DNA of 64,000 nt from Bacteroidota bacterium (GCA_022709695.1 JAKLII010000001.1:398881-462880); one strand, 5' to 3'. Positions 36,986 to 46,385 are shown, numbered from the stretch's first letter. The notes: generated by a model not told the origin, from the letters alone. Program-made: numbers and translations.

Positions 36986-38407
36986 TCACTTGCCACGCCC
37001 CTGAATGACGATAAGGATGGTGTAGATCAGGATTTTAAAATCGGTGGCCAGCGACATGTTTTCGATATAGAGGATGTCGAACTTCATCCTTTCAATCATC
37101 TGCGGGATGGTTTCGGCATAGCCGAATTTCACCATGCCCCAGGAGGTGATGCCGGGCTTTACCTTATGCAGCAAGCGGTAGTGGGGCGCTTCCTTCACAA
37201 TCTGGTCTATGTAGAATTTCCTTTCCGGCCGGGGACCCACCAGCGACATCTCCCCAATCAGTACATTGTAGAACTGCGGCAACTCATCAAACCGCACCTT
37301 CCGTAAAAATTTTCCCAGCGGTGTAATTCTGCTGTCGTGAGTGGAGGAGAGCTGTGGGCCATGCTGCTCGGCATCAATGTACATCGACCTGAACTTGTGC
37401 ATGGTAAAGGGCTTTCCGTACAGCCCGATACGCTCCTGCCTGTAGAACACCGGCCCTCTGGAGGTAAACCATACACCCATGGCAATAAACAGATACAGTG
37501 GCGACAGGCACACAAGAGCCAGGGCAGAAATAACAATGTCGAGCATCCGTTTGATGGTGTATTGCCACGCCGGCATCAGGTCGGGGTAGATGACGATGAG
37601 GGGTGTGTGGAAGATGGCCGTCATCTTTACGCTGCCCAGCAGGATATCACGCAGATCGGGGGTGATCTTGATCACGATGGGGGCATCCTCCAGCTCGGAA
37701 ATGATGTTCCTGGCCAGGTGCTGTTCGTCCTCATCCAGGGCAATGATCACCTCCTCCACGTTGTAAGTTTTCACCAGCGAACGAATCCGGTGGTAACTGC
37801 CGAAATGCTCCAGCTTATCGCTGAGGGAGTAGTGGTTGGTGCCATTGCGGCTGTGCACGAAACCGATGACACGACTGCCATGCGATATAGGCTGGCTTTC
37901 GAGCTCGTGGTAAATATCCAGCGCTGCCTGTCCGCTGCCGATGATGATGGTGTTGAAGCCGATCTTCCGGTTGTGTATCCTCCTGACAATGCTCGTGGTA
38001 AGCACAAGCCGCGGCAGGAAGGTACATCCGAAATGGACAACCAGAAGGGTGAAATAGCTTTGGTAGTAGGTGAAATGTGATATTGTGATATCATCGAGTA
38101 TCAGCACAAAAAAGATCACCGTTACCCCCAGCACCGACTGTCCCAGGGTGAGCCCGAGTTCTTTGAGCCGGGCTTTGCGCAGGATTTTCTGATAACTGCC
38201 GGTGAAGGCGTAAAACAGGATCCACGCCGGAGGGATGATGGCCAGCCCCTGATACAGGCGTGGGTCGGAAAGGATTTGGGAGCAGTTTTTCAGAATCTCA
38301 GGATCCACCAGTTGCTTTCTGAATACAAAAAACACAGTCCAGGCAAGCGAAGCCGAAAGAAGATCAACGACAACGAATGTGATGGTTTCCCTGGTTTTTG
38401 TACTCAT
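36986..38407 (-). CDS. Polyprenyl glycosylphosphotransferase (exopolysaccharide/UDP-sugar transferase)
   Basis: A 473-residue inner membrane enzyme that puts the first sugar-phosphate onto undecaprenyl phosphate. Four N-terminal membrane segments, a CoA-binding-like central domain (FNTIIIGSGQAALDIYHELE), and a fifth hydrophobic segment lead into the catalytic sugar-transferase domain: KRMLDIVISALAL, YRQERIGLYGKPFTMHKFRS, FLRKVRFDELPQFYNVLIGE, MSLVGPRPE. All expected blocks are present. It lies 7 nt after a lipoprotein gene. The sugar cannot be inferred. Confidence 0.93.
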   Translation of the reverse strand: MSTKTRETITFVVVDLLSASLAWTVFFVFRKQLVDPEILKNCSQILSDPRLYQGLAIIPPAWILFYAFTGSYQKILRKARLKELGLTLGQSVLGVTVIFFVLILDDITISHFTYYQSYFTLLVVHFGCTFLPRLVLTTSIVRRIHNRKIGFNTIIIGSGQAALDIYHELESQPISHGSRVIGFVHSRNGTNHYSLSDKLEHFGSYHRIRSLVKTYNVEEVIIALDEDEQHLARNIISELEDAPIVIKITPDLRDILLGSVKMTAIFHTPLIVIYPDLMPAWQYTIKRMLDIVISALALVCLSPLYLFIAMGVWFTSRGPVFYRQERIGLYGKPFTMHKFRSMYIDAEQHGPQLSSTHDSRITPLGKFLRKVRFDELPQFYNVLIGEMSLVGPRPERKFYIDQIVKEAPHYRLLHKVKPGITSWGMVKFGYAETIPQMIERMKFDILYIENMSLATDFKILIYTILIVIQGRGK

Positions 38408-38414
38408 AGGCAGG

Positions 38415-39287
38415 TCAGAAATGAATCAGTTTGATGTTATCGATGAGTACGGTTGCTTCAGATGAGTCGGTGGGCAGGTAAGAACCGAGGAAAATCTTGA
38501 ATTCCAGTGCGTCGTTATGCCTGAAAACCACTGGTGTAAGGTTGAAATAGATCTTCCCCCAGGTACTCTTCGGAAGAGCCCCGGCTACCTCGAGGCTGAG
38601 GATCTGGGCAGTTTTGATCGCATAAACACCCACCACAATGGGGGCTTCTGATTTATAGTTCATCTCCAGAAACACATTGCCACCGGCTGTGGGCAGCTGG
38701 AAAGCCTGAATGGATACCCCCATCCATACCGAATCGGTATCGTTGAGCACCACCTTGCCCGCTGCATTACCCTCAAAAACTTCTTCAATAACACTGGTTT
38801 TCGTCAGATTGGTCTGGCTTTTCAGATCCTCCTCCAATACCACGCCACCAAGTTCAAATGATTCATGCATCGGCAGCTTGATATTAGTGTCGTAGGTAAC
38901 CACCGGCTTGAGATGCACGATGCTGTCGGGCACCAGGGTTATATCCTTCTCCCAAACTGTAAAAAACGGATAATAGACCCGTGTGGTCTTGACCCCGTTG
39001 AGATAGATACCGGCATACACCTGTACCTTTTGGTTCCCTTCGAGCAGTACCGGTACCGTGCACGGGAGTTCGAATGCGCCGATCAGTTTATCGTCGATAA
39101 AGATCCAGGCATCCACAATGTTATTTGACAGGGTTCCCTCCTCCACCAATGGATTGTCGATCAGCTGAATGCTGTCGATATGAATAAATGACGGGATCTG
39201 CTCAGGCTTGTCGATCAGCTCACAGCTGCTCCACATCAGGAAAAGGCCCGTAAGCAGCAGTAATGGCTGCAAAATTCTCTTAGACAT
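38415..39287 (-). CDS. Hypothetical lipoprotein
   Basis: A 290-residue protein with a lipoprotein signal (LLTGLFLMWSSC, Cys22). The body is beta-rich, with two domains by eye: a carbohydrate- or carboxypeptidase-like sandwich (DAWIFIDDKLIGAFELPCTV, VYAGIYLNGVKTTRVYYPFF) and a jelly-roll-like second half (FELGGVVLEEDL to TVLIDNIKLIHF). I do not recognise the family. It lies between the Gfo/Idh/MocA oxidoreductase and the sugar transferase in one leftward run, so a link to surface polysaccharide is possible. Confidence 0.75.
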   Translation of the reverse strand: MSKRILQPLLLLTGLFLMWSSCELIDKPEQIPSFIHIDSIQLIDNPLVEEGTLSNNIVDAWIFIDDKLIGAFELPCTVPVLLEGNQKVQVYAGIYLNGVKTTRVYYPFFTVWEKDITLVPDSIVHLKPVVTYDTNIKLPMHESFELGGVVLEEDLKSQTNLTKTSVIEEVFEGNAAGKVVLNDTDSVWMGVSIQAFQLPTAGGNVFLEMNYKSEAPIVVGVYAIKTAQILSLEVAGALPKSTWGKIYFNLTPVVFRHNDALEFKIFLGSYLPTDSSEATVLIDNIKLIHF

Positions 39288-39320
39288 AGGGTTATCAACA
39301 GGTTATGGCAAAGAAGGGGA

Positions 39321-40292
39321 TCAGCCTGAGATTTTTTCCAGAATCTGATATGCTACATCCAACGCATTACACCCGTCATTAATTGTGACTGAGGGTGTGG
39401 AATTTGAAACAATTGCGTGGTGAAAACTTTCGAGCTCCTGTTTTATAGCATTAACGGGTTTAATTTCAGGGGTTTCCACGAAAACTCTTTTCTTCGGGTT
39501 TCCGTTTCCGGGATCAAAAATCATCGCGAACGGGTCGTCCGGCATTTCCTTAATTTCATCCATCCGGATGATTTCAGCTTTTTTATCCAGAAAATCTACT
39601 GCGATATAGGCATCACGCTGGAAGAACCTGGTTTTACGCATCTTTTTCAGTGAGATGCGGCTGGCCGTGAGGTTGGCCACGCAGCCGTTTTCAAATTCAA
39701 GACGGGCGTTAGCGATATCGGGCTGATCGGAGATCACGGGGACTCCGCTGGCGCTCACTTTGAGGAGTGGAGATTTCACGGTGGCGAGCACGATATCGAT
39801 GTCATGGATCATCAGATCCAGGATCACCGGCACATCGGTACCCCTGGGGCTGAATGGGGAGAGGCGGTGGGCTTCAATAAACATCGGGGTGCCGATATAG
39901 GGCTGCGCTGCCAGAAAAGCAGGGTTGAACCGCTCCACATGCCCCACCTGCACTTTTGAGTGTGCCTCTTCAGCCATCCGGATGAGCTCGCGGGCCTGTG
40001 CCGGGGTTGCTACCACCGGCTTTTCGATAAACACATGCTTCCCTCTCTGGAGCACCATGGCAGCATTGTGAAAATGGGAGATGGTAGGGGTTACGATATC
40101 CACCACATCCACCTCCTCAATAAGTTCCGTGATGGAATCGAAGCGCCTGATACCAAACTTCTCCTCCACCTCACCGCATATATCAGGGTTGGTATCATAA
40201 AACCCCACCAGCCGGTACTCTTCAATTTCACGGATACACTGCAGATGGATCCTTCCCAGGTGCCCGGCGCCCAAAACTCCGATATTTAACAT
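39321..40292 (-). CDS. Gfo/Idh/MocA family oxidoreductase
   Basis: A 323-residue NAD(P)-dependent sugar or inositol dehydrogenase-type enzyme. The Rossmann motif is IGVLGAGHLGRIHLQ, the family lysine is in VFIEKPVVAT, and the C-terminal alpha/beta domain has VILDLMIHDIDIVLA with the catalytic-region His-Asp. It heads a leftward operon toward the glycosylphosphotransferase, suggesting sugar-nucleotide modification. Substrate unknown. Confidence 0.92.
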   Translation of the reverse strand: MLNIGVLGAGHLGRIHLQCIREIEEYRLVGFYDTNPDICGEVEEKFGIRRFDSITELIEEVDVVDIVTPTISHFHNAAMVLQRGKHVFIEKPVVATPAQARELIRMAEEAHSKVQVGHVERFNPAFLAAQPYIGTPMFIEAHRLSPFSPRGTDVPVILDLMIHDIDIVLATVKSPLLKVSASGVPVISDQPDIANARLEFENGCVANLTASRISLKKMRKTRFFQRDAYIAVDFLDKKAEIIRMDEIKEMPDDPFAMIFDPGNGNPKKRVFVETPEIKPVNAIKQELESFHHAIVSNSTPSVTINDGCNALDVAYQILEKISG

Positions 40293-40311
40293 CTTAGTTT
40301 AAATTTGAGCG

Positions 40312-40319
40312 CAAAACTA
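40312..40319 (-). promoter_or_regulatory. -7 box for the Gfo/Idh/MocA operon
   Basis: The minus strand reads TAGTTTTG, a perfect match, 19 nt before the ATG at 40292. Confidence 0.65.
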
Positions 40320-40370
40320 AGGATTAATTGACAAACCCAAAAAGGTAAAGTATCACAAGGGTCAATTTTG

Positions 40371-40378
40371 TAGCTTTG
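40371..40378 (+). promoter_or_regulatory. -7 box for pcm
   Basis: TAGCTTTG, a perfect match, only four bases before the pcm ATG; leaderless transcript predicted. Confidence 0.65.
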
Positions 40379-40382
40379 CACC

Positions 40383-41030
40383 ATGACCGACAACTACCGA
40401 CATCAGGGATTGCGCAGGAGGCTTGTGGAGCAGATCCGGGAGAAGGGGATCCGGGATGAGCGGATTCTGGAGGCCATTGGCGCTATCCCGAGGCATCTGT
40501 TTCTGGATTCATCCTTTGTGGAGTTTGCCTATCAGGACAAACCCTTCCCGATCGGATCAGGCCAGACGATTTCACAGCCGTACACAGTTGCATTCATGAC
40601 GGAATTACTCGAGATACAGCGGGGCAGCAAGATCCTTGAGGTGGGTACCGGAAGCGGATACCAGGCCTGTGTGTTGCTGCAGCTTGGGGCCAAAGTGTAT
40701 ACGATCGAACGGCAGCGTCAACTGTACCTGAAAACGAAGGCTTTTCTCCCTTCCCTGGGATATTCCCCCCACTTTTTTTTCGGTGACGGATACAAGGGGC
40801 TTCCGGCCTTTCAGCCATTTGATGGCATTATGGTTACCGCGGGTGCCCCGGAGGTTCCTGAAGCATTGCTGAGCCAGCTCAAAACCGGAGGGAAGCTGGT
40901 GATTCCGGTGGGTGTCCAGACCCAGACGATGCTACGCATCATCAGGACCGGCGAAGATACCTGGCACCGTGAAAACCATGGCACCTTCAGGTTTGTACCC
41001 CTGCTGAAGGACAAGGCAAACGATATCTGA
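40383..41030 (+). CDS. pcm: Protein-L-isoaspartate O-methyltransferase
   Basis: A 215-residue SAM-dependent repair enzyme that methylates isoaspartyl residues of aged proteins. Signature blocks are YQDKPFPIGSGQTISQPY and the SAM-binding ILEVGTGSGYQACVL, then DGIMVTAGAPEVPEALLSQL and GGKLVIPVG. Length matches the family. It is convergent with the next lipoprotein gene (3 nt gap). Confidence 0.96.
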   Translation: MTDNYRHQGLRRRLVEQIREKGIRDERILEAIGAIPRHLFLDSSFVEFAYQDKPFPIGSGQTISQPYTVAFMTELLEIQRGSKILEVGTGSGYQACVLLQLGAKVYTIERQRQLYLKTKAFLPSLGYSPHFFFGDGYKGLPAFQPFDGIMVTAGAPEVPEALLSQLKTGGKLVIPVGVQTQTMLRIIRTGEDTWHRENHGTFRFVPLLKDKANDI

Positions 41031-41033
41031 GGG

Positions 41034-41819
41034 TTACCGCACCACCACTTTCAATTCCTTTGCGATGTCCAGCGCGGTGGTCAGGGTCGTGAGGTCCGGG
41101 GTCAGGCTTCCGTCACTGCCATCGTAATGGCTGTGGCCTATCGGTTTCATGGTGATCTCCTTCCCGGTATCTTTCAGGCTGATACGTGCTTCGTACACCA
41201 GCGCAGGCTGGCACGAGGTGGTGTATTCGGTGTTTCCAGGGTACTTTCCGTTGGTCCAGAACTCATTGAAATCCCAGGTCTGGTTGATTTCCATCTTCAG
41301 CACCACCTGGTCAGGAACATCCGTACCTGTATAAGTCTTCAGGATAAAATCGCGGGGCGGAGTGGGACCGGTTATAGCATCAGGCAGAGGCATTCCAGGC
41401 GACGGGATGTAATTGCCGAATTCGTTTTTCACGTTGCGTTTATAACCCCAGTAAGGCAGCGCAGCAGGTCGTTGAATCGGGCCCGGCATCCAGGCACCAC
41501 GGTCGGTTGCACCATAGCTGAACACCCCTTTCCCGATCGAGCGGGCCACATAGAGCGTTTTCAGGTAGTTGCCGGCTTCATCCTCGAGCCAGAATACCAT
41601 CAGCGGATGGTTGTGGGACTTACCTCTGGTAAAATAAATCTCAAGCAAAGCACCTGTTGAATCGGCACCCGAAGAAATCGCATCGGCAGGCATCGGCTCT
41701 GCCGCTGTCTTTCCTCCACGGCACGACGAAAGTGCCACCGCAACCAATATCCCCAAACCCAAAATCATCCATCCGGACCTCACCGATAAAAAACGCTTCA
41801 ATATCTTGATTTTCTTCAT
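41034..41819 (-). CDS. Hypothetical lipoprotein, possibly DUF2271-like
   Basis: About 261 residues from MKKIKILKRFLS. The signal ends in VAVALSSC, a lipobox-like site. The beta-rich body (LLEIYFTRGKSHNHPLMVFW, NYLKTLYVARSIGKGVF) resembles periplasmic DUF2271 proteins, but this match is from memory and moderate. The C-terminal half has a proline-rich TGPTPPRDFILKTYTG segment. The start at 41819 was chosen over 41888 because it directly precedes the signal peptide; a promoter box lies 38 nt upstream of it. Confidence 0.7.
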   Translation of the reverse strand: MKKIKILKRFLSVRSGWMILGLGILVAVALSSCRGGKTAAEPMPADAISSGADSTGALLEIYFTRGKSHNHPLMVFWLEDEAGNYLKTLYVARSIGKGVFSYGATDRGAWMPGPIQRPAALPYWGYKRNVKNEFGNYIPSPGMPLPDAITGPTPPRDFILKTYTGTDVPDQVVLKMEINQTWDFNEFWTNGKYPGNTEYTTSCQPALVYEARISLKDTGKEITMKPIGHSHYDGSDGSLTPDLTTLTTALDIAKELKVVVR

Positions 41820-41857
41820 TTTATTCTGATTTTCTTTAGCAATTCCAATCATTAATC

Positions 41858-41865
41858 CAAAAATA
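41858..41865 (-). promoter_or_regulatory. -7 box for the 41034 lipoprotein gene
   Basis: The minus strand reads TATTTTTG, a perfect match, 38 nt before the chosen start. Confidence 0.55.
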
Positions 41866-41957
41866 CGCCACCAAACCATCAAATGCAAAATTCAAATTTC
41901 ATTTTTAATGTATGATTTTTAATTGAGCCCCCTCCGAAAACCACTTTTTTTTTATTT

Positions 41958-42044
41958 TCCCGCAGATATCGCAGATAACCGCAGATTGTAAGTCGTTGTA
42001 TTTCAGCATATCGCTTTCTGCGAAAATTTGCGGGATCTGCGGGC
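41958..42044. repeat. Inverted repeat CCCGCAGAT... between two leftward genes
   Basis: Left arm CCCGCAGATATCGCAGATAA and right arm ATTTGCGGGATCTGCGGG are imperfect reverse complements, about 27 nt each with a 30-nt loop. It follows the TonB-receptor stop codon (42071) on the minus strand but has no T tract there, so it is not a standard terminator. Confidence 0.8.
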
Positions 42045-42070
42045 ATTTATTTTCGGAGTGGGTTAATAAT

Positions 42071-44524
42071 TTACAATTCAACAATGATCCCGATGGTGGG
42101 CAGCACAGTCCCTGATTCCACATTAAGTTTCTTCAGCACATACCGCTGAGGATCCGCAGGATCTGTTTTGGGCACTCCATTCGCATCGCGTTCGAGGATG
42201 TAGTTGGGAGGAGAATCGGATTTGAAATTATAGGCATTCTGGATGTCCATGTAGAGCATCAGCGACCAGTTGTCGAAATAGAACTGGCGGTCGACCCGGA
42301 TATCAAGCTGGTGGGCCGACTTCAGGCGTGCCTGGTTGTACAGGTCGTAATCGGGGTAACCTCTGAAGTTGGTGTTCCACACTGCTTTCAGGGAGGAGAA
42401 TTCGGTATCGAAAGGGGTATAAGGGGTGCCTCCTGAGAACCTCCAGCGGAAGCCGGCATCCCATTTCCCGAATTTGCGCTGCACCACCAGGTTCAGCAGG
42501 TGCCGGTTGTCCCATGCGGAGGGCACCCATTCGTCGTCTTTTTCCAGAAATTCACTTCTCACAAAAGTGTATGACAGGATGATGCTGAATCCCCCGAGGT
42601 TTCGCTCACGCAGCAGCAACTCAAGGCCATACGCCCTTCCTTTGCTGGTGCTGGTGACCTCCTCATCGCCAAAGGTGCCGAAACCAGCCCCTTTGCTGGC
42701 CAGTGAAACAGAATCGGCAACCGAGAACATATAGTTGTCGTACCCTTTCCAGAATCCTTCGAGTGAAAGTTTGGAGTTCTGGGTCCGCTGAAAATCGATA
42801 CCGGCCACCACATGGTCGGCCCGGATGTACCGAAGGCCGTTATCACGGTTCACCAGGTTATTGAGTGTATCTCTGAAACCCAGTGTGGTGTATGGAGGGA
42901 GCTGAAAGAACCTTCCCATGTTGAAGTTGGCGGTCCATCGCTCCTTCAGCAGATAGGAAGCCGAAATACGGGGACTGAACTGCGGAAGCGGGTTGGCCAT
43001 CTGATCGGAATAGCTGTTGCCATCGAGCCTGAACCCGAACGACACATTGAGCCTGTCGGAAGGGAGAAAGGTGCGGGAAGCCTGGGCAAAGCCGCTCCAT
43101 TTTACCAGATCAAGGTCGCTGTCGTAATTTACAGTGATAAACTCCCCCTGCCCGAACGACTTTTTGAAAGTGTTGTTAAGGTATTTGGCGTATTCAAGCC
43201 CACCGCCGGCCAGGATGTCGTAGCGTCCTACCTTTCCTTTCCGTTCGTACCTGAATTTGTTTTCAATCTCCCTGGAGGTATAATCCAGCACCAGGTTTTC
43301 GGGAGACGAATCATCATTGTTGGTGTATTTAATCTGCTGATTATCGAGCATATTGCGGCTTACCACCCAGGTGTCGCTGTAGTTCTTGCCATAATGGCGG
43401 TACACCGCGCCAATGGCATAGTTCCACTGGTTGTTTACGGGCAGGTACCCCACAATATAAGCCTGCTCCTCTGTGGGATCTTCGATACCCGTATTCAGCG
43501 CAAATTTGTCAAGCGCCCCCAGACTGAGGAAAGTAATATCGTTGTTCTTGTCGATACGATGGCGAACCTTGACCTGGTAATCGGTGTAGGTAGGTAGAAA
43601 AGGAAGCCCGATCACCTGGAAGAGAAACTGGAGGTAGGAGCGGCGGAGCGAAAACACGTAGGTGGTATTCTCCCCGATCGGGCCATTGGCCGTTAACGCC
43701 AGATCGGTTGCCCCTACCGAACCCCTGAAGTTGATTTTATCCTGCCTTCCGTTCACCTGCTTCATGTCGATGACGGAACTGAGAGCATTGCCCCGGTTTA
43801 CCGGAAAAGCGCCACTGTAAAAACTCACTTCCGAGAGGAAGTCGGTATTGATGATGCCTGCTGGGCCTCCTGAAGCCCCCTGGGTGGCGAAATGGTTCAG
43901 GTTGGGTATCTCCATGCCGTCCAGGTAGAACCGGTTCTCACTGGCCCCTCCTCCCCTCACGATTACGTCGTTCCTGAAAGAGACACCTGAGGCTACGCCC
44001 GGCAGCGACTGTATCACCTTGCTGATGTCGCGGTTGCCTCCGGGGTTCTTTTCAATCTCACTCAGGGTAATGGTGCGCATCGAAACCGGACTCCCGGCTT
44101 CCTTGCGGAATACCGAACTGGTAACCACCACTGCACCTATTTTCGTGATCTTTTTCTCCAGCGGCACTTCAATGAAGGAAGTAAGTGCATTGGTTACCAT
44201 GAACTCCTCCGTGAGCCGTGCTTCGAAACCTACCGATGAAACCCGCAGCTGGCGGAACCCGGGATCCACCCCGGTGATGATGAAGTTACCGTCGAGGTCG
44301 CTGGTGGCCCCGATCGTTGTTTCCTGCAACACTATACTGGCAAACGGTACCGGTGCATTCGACTGGGAATCAAATACCCGCCCCTTGATGATTCCTTTCT
44401 GGGCGCTTGCCTGACTTACCGGAAGCCAGATCAGAACCGCCAACAGGAACAGAAAAGTAAAGGCAGGTTTGCGTTTTGATTTTCTCCTTGTTTTTCTCTT
44501 TGAACAGGATAAAGAGCAGATCAT
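42071..44524 (-). CDS. TonB-dependent receptor with carboxypeptidase-regulatory-like domain
   Basis: An 817-residue outer membrane transporter. After a long basic n-region (KRKTRRKSKRKP) and signal peptide comes a CarboxypepD_reg-like domain (GIIKGRVFDSQSNAPVPFAS), a plug domain (VIQSLPGVASGVSFRNDVIV, RGGGASENRFYLDGMEIPN), and the beta-barrel to the C-terminus. No SusD partner is adjacent, so this is not a classical SusCD pair. It lies 164 nt downstream of the M56/BlaI pair on the same strand, which may control it. Ligand unknown. Confidence 0.9.
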   Translation of the reverse strand: MICSLSCSKRKTRRKSKRKPAFTFLFLLAVLIWLPVSQASAQKGIIKGRVFDSQSNAPVPFASIVLQETTIGATSDLDGNFIITGVDPGFRQLRVSSVGFEARLTEEFMVTNALTSFIEVPLEKKITKIGAVVVTSSVFRKEAGSPVSMRTITLSEIEKNPGGNRDISKVIQSLPGVASGVSFRNDVIVRGGGASENRFYLDGMEIPNLNHFATQGASGGPAGIINTDFLSEVSFYSGAFPVNRGNALSSVIDMKQVNGRQDKINFRGSVGATDLALTANGPIGENTTYVFSLRRSYLQFLFQVIGLPFLPTYTDYQVKVRHRIDKNNDITFLSLGALDKFALNTGIEDPTEEQAYIVGYLPVNNQWNYAIGAVYRHYGKNYSDTWVVSRNMLDNQQIKYTNNDDSSPENLVLDYTSREIENKFRYERKGKVGRYDILAGGGLEYAKYLNNTFKKSFGQGEFITVNYDSDLDLVKWSGFAQASRTFLPSDRLNVSFGFRLDGNSYSDQMANPLPQFSPRISASYLLKERWTANFNMGRFFQLPPYTTLGFRDTLNNLVNRDNGLRYIRADHVVAGIDFQRTQNSKLSLEGFWKGYDNYMFSVADSVSLASKGAGFGTFGDEEVTSTSKGRAYGLELLLRERNLGGFSIILSYTFVRSEFLEKDDEWVPSAWDNRHLLNLVVQRKFGKWDAGFRWRFSGGTPYTPFDTEFSSLKAVWNTNFRGYPDYDLYNQARLKSAHQLDIRVDRQFYFDNWSLMLYMDIQNAYNFKSDSPPNYILERDANGVPKTDPADPQRYVLKKLNVESGTVLPTIGIIVEL

Positions 44525-44688
44525 ATTTCGATGTGTGTTTATGGATTTGATAAAACCATAAACCCCACAATCTGTCTTTTGTTTAAGAATCGGGAAAATT
44601 TTCTAAACAAAAAATTACCTGCTGATCTATCCTTCTGAAAAACCGATCGTTAACCCAAACCTACCTGTAACAGTGCTTCAGTTTAAAA

Positions 44689-45951
44689 TCACTTCTTTTT
44701 GTTCTCAAGCTGAAAATTCACCGGCAACACTATCACCACATTCACTTTCTTGCCTTTCTGTTCGCCCGGAATCCAGTCTGGCATAGATGTTACTACCCTC
44801 TTTGCCTCGGCATCCAGCAGGTCATTTACCCCTTTCTTGATTTTGATATCTGAAAGGGCTCCCGTATTTAAAACGGTAAACTGCACATATACAGTACCCT
44901 GAATTCCTTTTTCACGGGCAGCTTCAGGATACCTGATGTTTTTTATCAGGAATTTAATCATGGCATCCTGTCCGCCCGGGAATTCCGGCTGCTTGTCCAG
45001 ACTTGCATAATTCACGGTGTCATCCGGAAGATCAGGGTGCGCATTGGCAACGGGTCCCACCAGATCTGCGGGTGAAATCAATGCACCTGCCCGGTTACCT
45101 GTGCCCATTGCTATTATCAGCAGCAACACCACCGGTAACGCAAGTAATACTTTCAGGCCTGCCAGTCTGCCTGATTTTGATTTTGTCATCATAATCATAC
45201 GTTTTAGGGTTAATGAATGGTTGAAATAGTTGGCAAAACCCTCTTGCACACCAACCATCTGATTGAGGAGGAGCAGGCAATACCCGGCTTTGTCTGCAGT
45301 CTGCTCCGTGACTTCAGCATCGGCAAGGTATTCATGGGTATTTTTGAGTGCATGTATCATAAGCCGGTTTACCGGGTTGAACCATACCAGAAGGGAACTA
45401 AGATTTGCCAGAAGCACATCGAGGCTGTGCCATTGTTTCACGTGCACCATTTCGTGCTTCAGAACGGTATGGAAACCGGGACTGCGAAAGGTGTCTTCAT
45501 CCATACACACCCATTTGAAGAATGAGAAGGGGGGTATAGGTTCCCTGCTGACACACAGGGTAATGCCGGAGTAACTGGTTCCTGGCAGTCTTTTCAGCAA
45601 GGCTGCTGTTCGCCCTGCCTGATCCGAAAGCCTTGCCAAAGCGAATAAAAGACCGGCCCCATAGAGGATCATCAACAGCCTGATCCATGGCAGGTCATCC
45701 GGATTGCCGTGAATTTCCACAGGAGCCAGGATCCGCTCCAGGGACAGTGCCGGCACCGCGGAAGTAACTGCGCCTGCCGTAACAAACCCGGTCCGTATCA
45801 GCGGGAACAGGTAGGGCAGGATGACAGCGGCGAGCATATAAAGGCGGTTTAACCTGAAATGGGTGCCATTTGCCAGCAAAAGCCGGTAAAAGCCATACAG
45901 TACCAGCTGCCCGGCAGCTACCTTCAGCAAATAGAACAGGAATTCACTCAT
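44689..45951 (-). CDS. BlaR1-type M56 membrane peptidase with TonB C-terminal domain
   Basis: A 420-residue membrane protein from MSEFLFYLLKVAAG. It has N-terminal membrane segments, a zinc protease site HEMVH (166-170) with downstream ligand E207 in NTHEYLAD, another membrane segment (265-282), and a TonB C-terminal domain (about 320-415, PEFPGGQDAMIKFLIKNIRY, EAAREKGIQGTVYVQFTV). BlaR1 proteins cleave the BlaI repressor when a signal arrives; the penicillin-sensor domain is replaced here by the TonB domain. It overlaps blaI by 8 nt. The start at 45951 is preferred over 46062, which lies inside blaI. Confidence 0.9.
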   Translation of the reverse strand: MSEFLFYLLKVAAGQLVLYGFYRLLLANGTHFRLNRLYMLAAVILPYLFPLIRTGFVTAGAVTSAVPALSLERILAPVEIHGNPDDLPWIRLLMILYGAGLLFALARLSDQAGRTAALLKRLPGTSYSGITLCVSREPIPPFSFFKWVCMDEDTFRSPGFHTVLKHEMVHVKQWHSLDVLLANLSSLLVWFNPVNRLMIHALKNTHEYLADAEVTEQTADKAGYCLLLLNQMVGVQEGFANYFNHSLTLKRMIMMTKSKSGRLAGLKVLLALPVVLLLIIAMGTGNRAGALISPADLVGPVANAHPDLPDDTVNYASLDKQPEFPGGQDAMIKFLIKNIRYPEAAREKGIQGTVYVQFTVLNTGALSDIKIKKGVNDLLDAEAKRVVTSMPDWIPGEQKGKKVNVVIVLPVNFQLENKKK

Positions 45952-46333
45952 GGCTTTTGTTTTTACTTTTTTTGATCTCCTCGTCCACCAACCGCCGGAT
46001 TTTTTCAAGCTCCTCAACAGACACCTGTTTGTCAGCAGCAAAAAATGACACCAGGCCTGCATACGAGTTGCCGAAGAACCGGTTCACCATACTGTTCAGA
46101 TAGGATCCCGAATAGGCTTCCCGGCTTACCACGGGATAATACTCATAACTGCTTCCCAACTCCCTGTAGGCAACGAATCCCTTCTTCACCAGTATTCTGA
46201 TGATCGTGGAAACCGTGTTGTAGGCAGGTCTCGGGTCGGGGTAACATTCAAGTACCTCTTTCACAAACCCTTTCTCCAGTTGCCACAGGTATTGCATCAC
46301 CTGTTCCTCTGCTTTGGTCAGTTCCATTTTCAT
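45944..46333 (-). CDS. BlaI/MecI family transcriptional repressor
   Basis: A 129-residue winged-helix repressor: MELTKAEEQVMQYLWQLEKG (helix 1), YNTVSTIIRILVKKGFVAYR (recognition helix and wing), then a dimerisation and cleavage region NSMVNRFFGNSYAGLVSFFA. Met at 46333, 46327 or 46357 could start it; 46333 fits the family best. It is paired with the M56 protease gene by an 8-nt overlap. Three dyads over its promoter (46360-46430) indicate autorepression. Confidence 0.93.
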   Translation of the reverse strand: MKMELTKAEEQVMQYLWQLEKGFVKEVLECYPDPRPAYNTVSTIIRILVKKGFVAYRELGSSYEYYPVVSREAYSGSYLNSMVNRFFGNSYAGLVSFFAADKQVSVEELEKIRRLVDEEIKKSKNKSHE

Positions 46334-46359
46334 ATCCCGGTTCTCTTTTATGTACATCA

Positions 46360-46375
46360 AACTATAATCTTAGTT
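46360..46375. promoter_or_regulatory. BlaI-type operator dyad 1
   Basis: AACTAT-AATC-TTAGTT, a 6-4-6 dyad with one mismatch, in the 5' leader of blaI just downstream of the -7 box. Confidence 0.65.
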
Positions 46376-46385
46376 AAATATTGTG

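Noticed and set aside
42812..43597. 261-codon frame antisense to the TonB-dependent receptor, and similar long antisense frames (14100-15056, 37337-38080)
   Set aside because: Each lies fully within a gene with clear domains on the other strand; composition is that of reversed coding DNA.
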